NCBI GenBank assembly: GCA_945865645.1
Contig: CAMBEI010000015.1
Location: forward strand, 1 to 45,000
Reading direction: 5' to 3'
From: Chitinophaga pinensis
GTDB lineage: Bacteria; Bacteroidota; Bacteroidia; Chitinophagales; Chitinophagaceae
Length of the DNA: 45,000 bases
The notes beneath the pieces are model-generated. The model did not search any database. It had not been told where the DNA came from and saw only the letters and a program-made list of their open reading frames with translations. Made by a program: the position numbers and the translations under genes. Below are positions 43,095-45,000 of the stretch, piece after piece. The number at the start of each line of letters is the position of its first letter. Position 1 is the first letter of the stretch.

Positions 43095-43102
43095 CAAAAA
43101 TA
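43095..43102 (-). promoter_or_regulatory. Putative -7 box of the M1 peptidase gene
   Basis: TATTTTTG on the minus strand, TAnnTTTG type, 17 bases before the start codon. It is divergent from the box at 43162. Confidence 0.45.
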
Positions 43103-43161
43103 AGAAGGACATGCATATTGCCTAATCATTTTTTTTAAATGGTATAATAATTATAAATAAG

Positions 43162-43169
43162 TATTTTTG
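43162..43169 (+). promoter_or_regulatory. Putative -7 box of the DUF4476 gene
   Basis: TATTTTTG matches TAnnTTTG, 22 bases before the ATG at 43192, and supports that start over a TTG at 43180. Confidence 0.45.
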
Positions 43170-43191
43170 AACGGGTTAATTGCTATATCAA

Positions 43192-44424
43192 ATGAATAAT
43201 GTGCCTTTAAAATTATATGTATTTTTTTTTCTTTCCTGCCTGTTATCGGCGACTACGTATGCGCAAAGCTTTCATTATATTTATATTCAAACAGAAAATA
43301 AAGAACCATTTTATGTTAAGATGGATAAAAACACTTTAAATTCATCGGAATCAGGCTATATTCTTATACCCAAATTAATTGAAGGTACTTATCAATGTAG
43401 TATTGGATTTTTAAAAAAAGGATTGCCCGAATTAAACATTACTATTAATGTAAAAAATATAAATGAAGGGTTTCTTTTAAAGAATACAGAAGAAAAAGGA
43501 TGGATGATGGTTAATTTACAAAGTGCTGATAAAGTTCCGCTACCAGTGCTCTTAATCCCCAATAATGAAGTAGAAACAAAATTGGTTGGCGATGAATTTG
43601 CAAGAGTTTTAGCTCAGGTTTTACAGGATACCTCTATTTTCGAAGCTGTAGCTGTGAAAAAATATGAAGATTCTAGTGCTATAGTAGGAAATAAACAAAT
43701 AGATATACCCGCGACTAAGGGAATAGAAATCCCCATATTATTGGTGCCACAACTAGTAGTTGATAAAATTACAAAGCTGCAGTATGATAGCACATTTGAA
43801 AATTTGGTTATAATATACCAGGATTTAGTAAATTCAATACCAGATACCATAAAACTGATTATTCCTCTTGAGCGTTCAATCCTTACCCCAGCTTCGGAAA
43901 AAGAAATGGAAGTTCCTTATATAGTTACCTCAAAAGTAGATACTGTAAAAAATGATTCCAGATTTATTGATATGGAATTGCAAAATCCAAATCAAAAAAT
44001 AGATTTAAGCACTAACATAAACGACGATTTTGTAATTACAGAAAAAAAAAGGACACTACAAATAATACCTGATAGCATTGCTAGCAATAAGCTAGCTCGT
44101 GTAGATACTATTAAAATAATGGCAAACTCAGATTGCAAAAAATTGGCCACACAAAATGATTTTATGTATTTACGTAAAAAAATGACTGCCGAAAATACCG
44201 AAACAGACATGTTAAAAGTAGCCAAGAAACAATTTGCGAAAAACTGTTTTACAACGGAGCATATAAAAAATTTGGGTGTATTATTTATTAGCGAAGAAGA
44301 AAAGTATAATTTTTTTATTGCTGCTTTTGCATTTGTTTCAGATATTCATAATTTTAGTAGTTTAGAAGGGCAGTTTACCGATATTTATTACAAAACAAAA
44401 TTTAAATCAACGCTAAGTCATTAA
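43192..44424 (+). CDS. Exported hypothetical protein with C-terminal DUF4476-like domain
   Basis: 410 residues from the ATG at 43192. The signal peptide ends at TYAQ. Next comes a beta-rich N-terminal region (FHYIYIQTENKEPFYVKMDK) typical of such Bacteroidota proteins, then a central variable region with recurring short strands (PVLLIP, PILLVP, KLIIP). The C-terminal helical domain of about 90 residues starts at DCKKLATQNDFMYLRKKM and includes IKNLGVLFISEEEKYNFF. The C-terminal part resembles DUF4476, whose function is not known. It lies 25 bases upstream of truA. A TTG start 12 bases earlier is less likely. Confidence 0.75.
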   Translation: MNNVPLKLYVFFFLSCLLSATTYAQSFHYIYIQTENKEPFYVKMDKNTLNSSESGYILIPKLIEGTYQCSIGFLKKGLPELNITINVKNINEGFLLKNTEEKGWMMVNLQSADKVPLPVLLIPNNEVETKLVGDEFARVLAQVLQDTSIFEAVAVKKYEDSSAIVGNKQIDIPATKGIEIPILLVPQLVVDKITKLQYDSTFENLVIIYQDLVNSIPDTIKLIIPLERSILTPASEKEMEVPYIVTSKVDTVKNDSRFIDMELQNPNQKIDLSTNINDDFVITEKKRTLQIIPDSIASNKLARVDTIKIMANSDCKKLATQNDFMYLRKKMTAENTETDMLKVAKKQFAKNCFTTEHIKNLGVLFISEEEKYNFFIAAFAFVSDIHNFSSLEGQFTDIYYKTKFKSTLSH

Positions 44425-44449
44425 ACTAGTGCTATTTAAAAATTAATTT

Positions 44450-45000
44450 ATGCCACGTTATTTTATCGAAGTCTGCTATAGAGGCACTAACTACTCTGGC
44501 TTTCAGGTGCAAAAAAATTCTAATTCTGTACAGGCAGAGATTGAAAAAGCCCTTGATATATTTTATAAACAAAAAATAGAATTAACCGGATCATCCCGTA
44601 CAGATGCTGGAGTACATGCATGGCAAAACTTTTTTCATTTTGATTTAGATGTAGCTATACTAGACGATACTTATAATCTAAATGCCATATTACCAGATGA
44701 TATAGTTGTAAAGCGCATTTTTAAGGTAAATGATAATGCACATTGTCGTTTTGATGCACTAAGTAGAGAATACCATTACTATATATACCAAGATAAAAAT
44801 CCGTTTTTACAGGGCAGAGCTTATTATGTGCCCTACACTATTGATGTAAATCTATTGCAACAGTCAGCAAAAGAGCTATTGAATTATACTGATTTCACGA
44901 GTTTTTCTAAACGAAACACGCAGGTAAAGTCGTTTCTATGTAACTTATATATAAGTGAATGGGTACAGGAGTCGGATTGTATTATTTATAAGGTAAAAGC
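44450..45000 (+). CDS. truA: tRNA pseudouridine synthase A (3' end outside window)
   Basis: The frame runs 183 codons to the window edge. It begins MPRYFIEVCYRGTNYSGFQ and contains the catalytic GSSRTDAGVHA motif with D52, plus SREYHYYIYQDKNPF and YTDFTSFSK, all typical of TruA. The enzyme isomerises uridines 38-40 of the tRNA anticodon arm. It follows the DUF4476 gene by 25 bases and may share its transcript. Confidence 0.95.
   Translation, partial: MPRYFIEVCYRGTNYSGFQVQKNSNSVQAEIEKALDIFYKQKIELTGSSRTDAGVHAWQNFFHFDLDVAILDDTYNLNAILPDDIVVKRIFKVNDNAHCRFDALSREYHYYIYQDKNPFLQGRAYYVPYTIDVNLLQQSAKELLNYTDFTSFSKRNTQVKSFLCNLYISEWVQESDCIIYKVK

Noticed and set aside
1..45000. Search for insertion sequences, CRISPR arrays, phage genes, toxin-antitoxin or restriction systems and further tRNAs
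   Set aside because: No transposase, integrase, repeat-spacer pattern, or second T-arm GGTTCGAA-type motif was seen. All large frames are accounted for by metabolic, envelope or housekeeping genes.

Overview
The window looks like the chromosome of a low-GC Bacteroidota bacterium, most likely from the Chitinophagaceae or a close relative. Four things support this. Start codons have no Shine-Dalgarno-like purine tract. Many genes are preceded by the Bacteroidota promoter -7 box TAnnTTTG. SecA is very long (1108 residues, with the insertion common in this phylum). There are SPOR, DUF4476 and carboxypeptidase-regulatory/beta-barrel outer membrane proteins. No phage, insertion sequence, CRISPR array or defence island was seen. 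The placement below phylum level is inference.

Layout. 1-4734: two divergent units for L-tryptophan/kynurenine breakdown (kynureninase, RidA-type deaminase, semialdehyde dehydrogenase on the minus strand; 3-hydroxyanthranilate dioxygenase and ACMS decarboxylase on the plus strand). Together they take 3-hydroxykynurenine to 4-oxalocrotonate. 4759-14078: housekeeping and envelope genes (glycerophosphodiesterase lipoprotein, scpB, an isolated atpG, a large outer-membrane barrel protein, secA). 14144-19665 (minus): a nucleoside-salvage operon of nucleoside phosphorylase, deoC, an active aldehyde dehydrogenase, a catalytic-domain-less ALDH (a split ALDH16-like pair) and nhaA. 19789-24291 (minus): two exported amidohydrolase-family proteins, with the metal-binding HxH motif missing in one protein and in half of the other. 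24414-27154 (plus): a DeoC-like protein lacking two of three catalytic residues, a SPOR protein, an M20 amidohydrolase and a decayed metallo-beta-lactamase gene.

27209-33373: a trans-4-hydroxyproline catabolic set (2-epimerase, D-hydroxyproline oxidoreductase, pyrroline-hydroxycarboxylate deaminase, alpha-ketoglutarate semialdehyde dehydrogenase), interrupted by an oppositely oriented sterol-desaturase-family gene. 33475-33838 holds remnants of a decayed outer-membrane barrel gene. Next come alkB-like monooxygenase, a SOUL heme-binding protein and tRNA-Glu with a clear promoter and terminator. 36208-45000: gap-pgk, a lemA-TPM-TPM unit, an M1 aminopeptidase, a DUF4476 protein and the start of truA.

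The overall picture is a heterotroph that degrades amino acids and nucleosides. The least ordinary signals are the catalytically incomplete DeoC paralogue, the split ALDH16-like pair beside deoC, the tandem amidohydrolases with missing metal ligands, and two freshly decayed genes. I did not find a clear novel multi-gene system.
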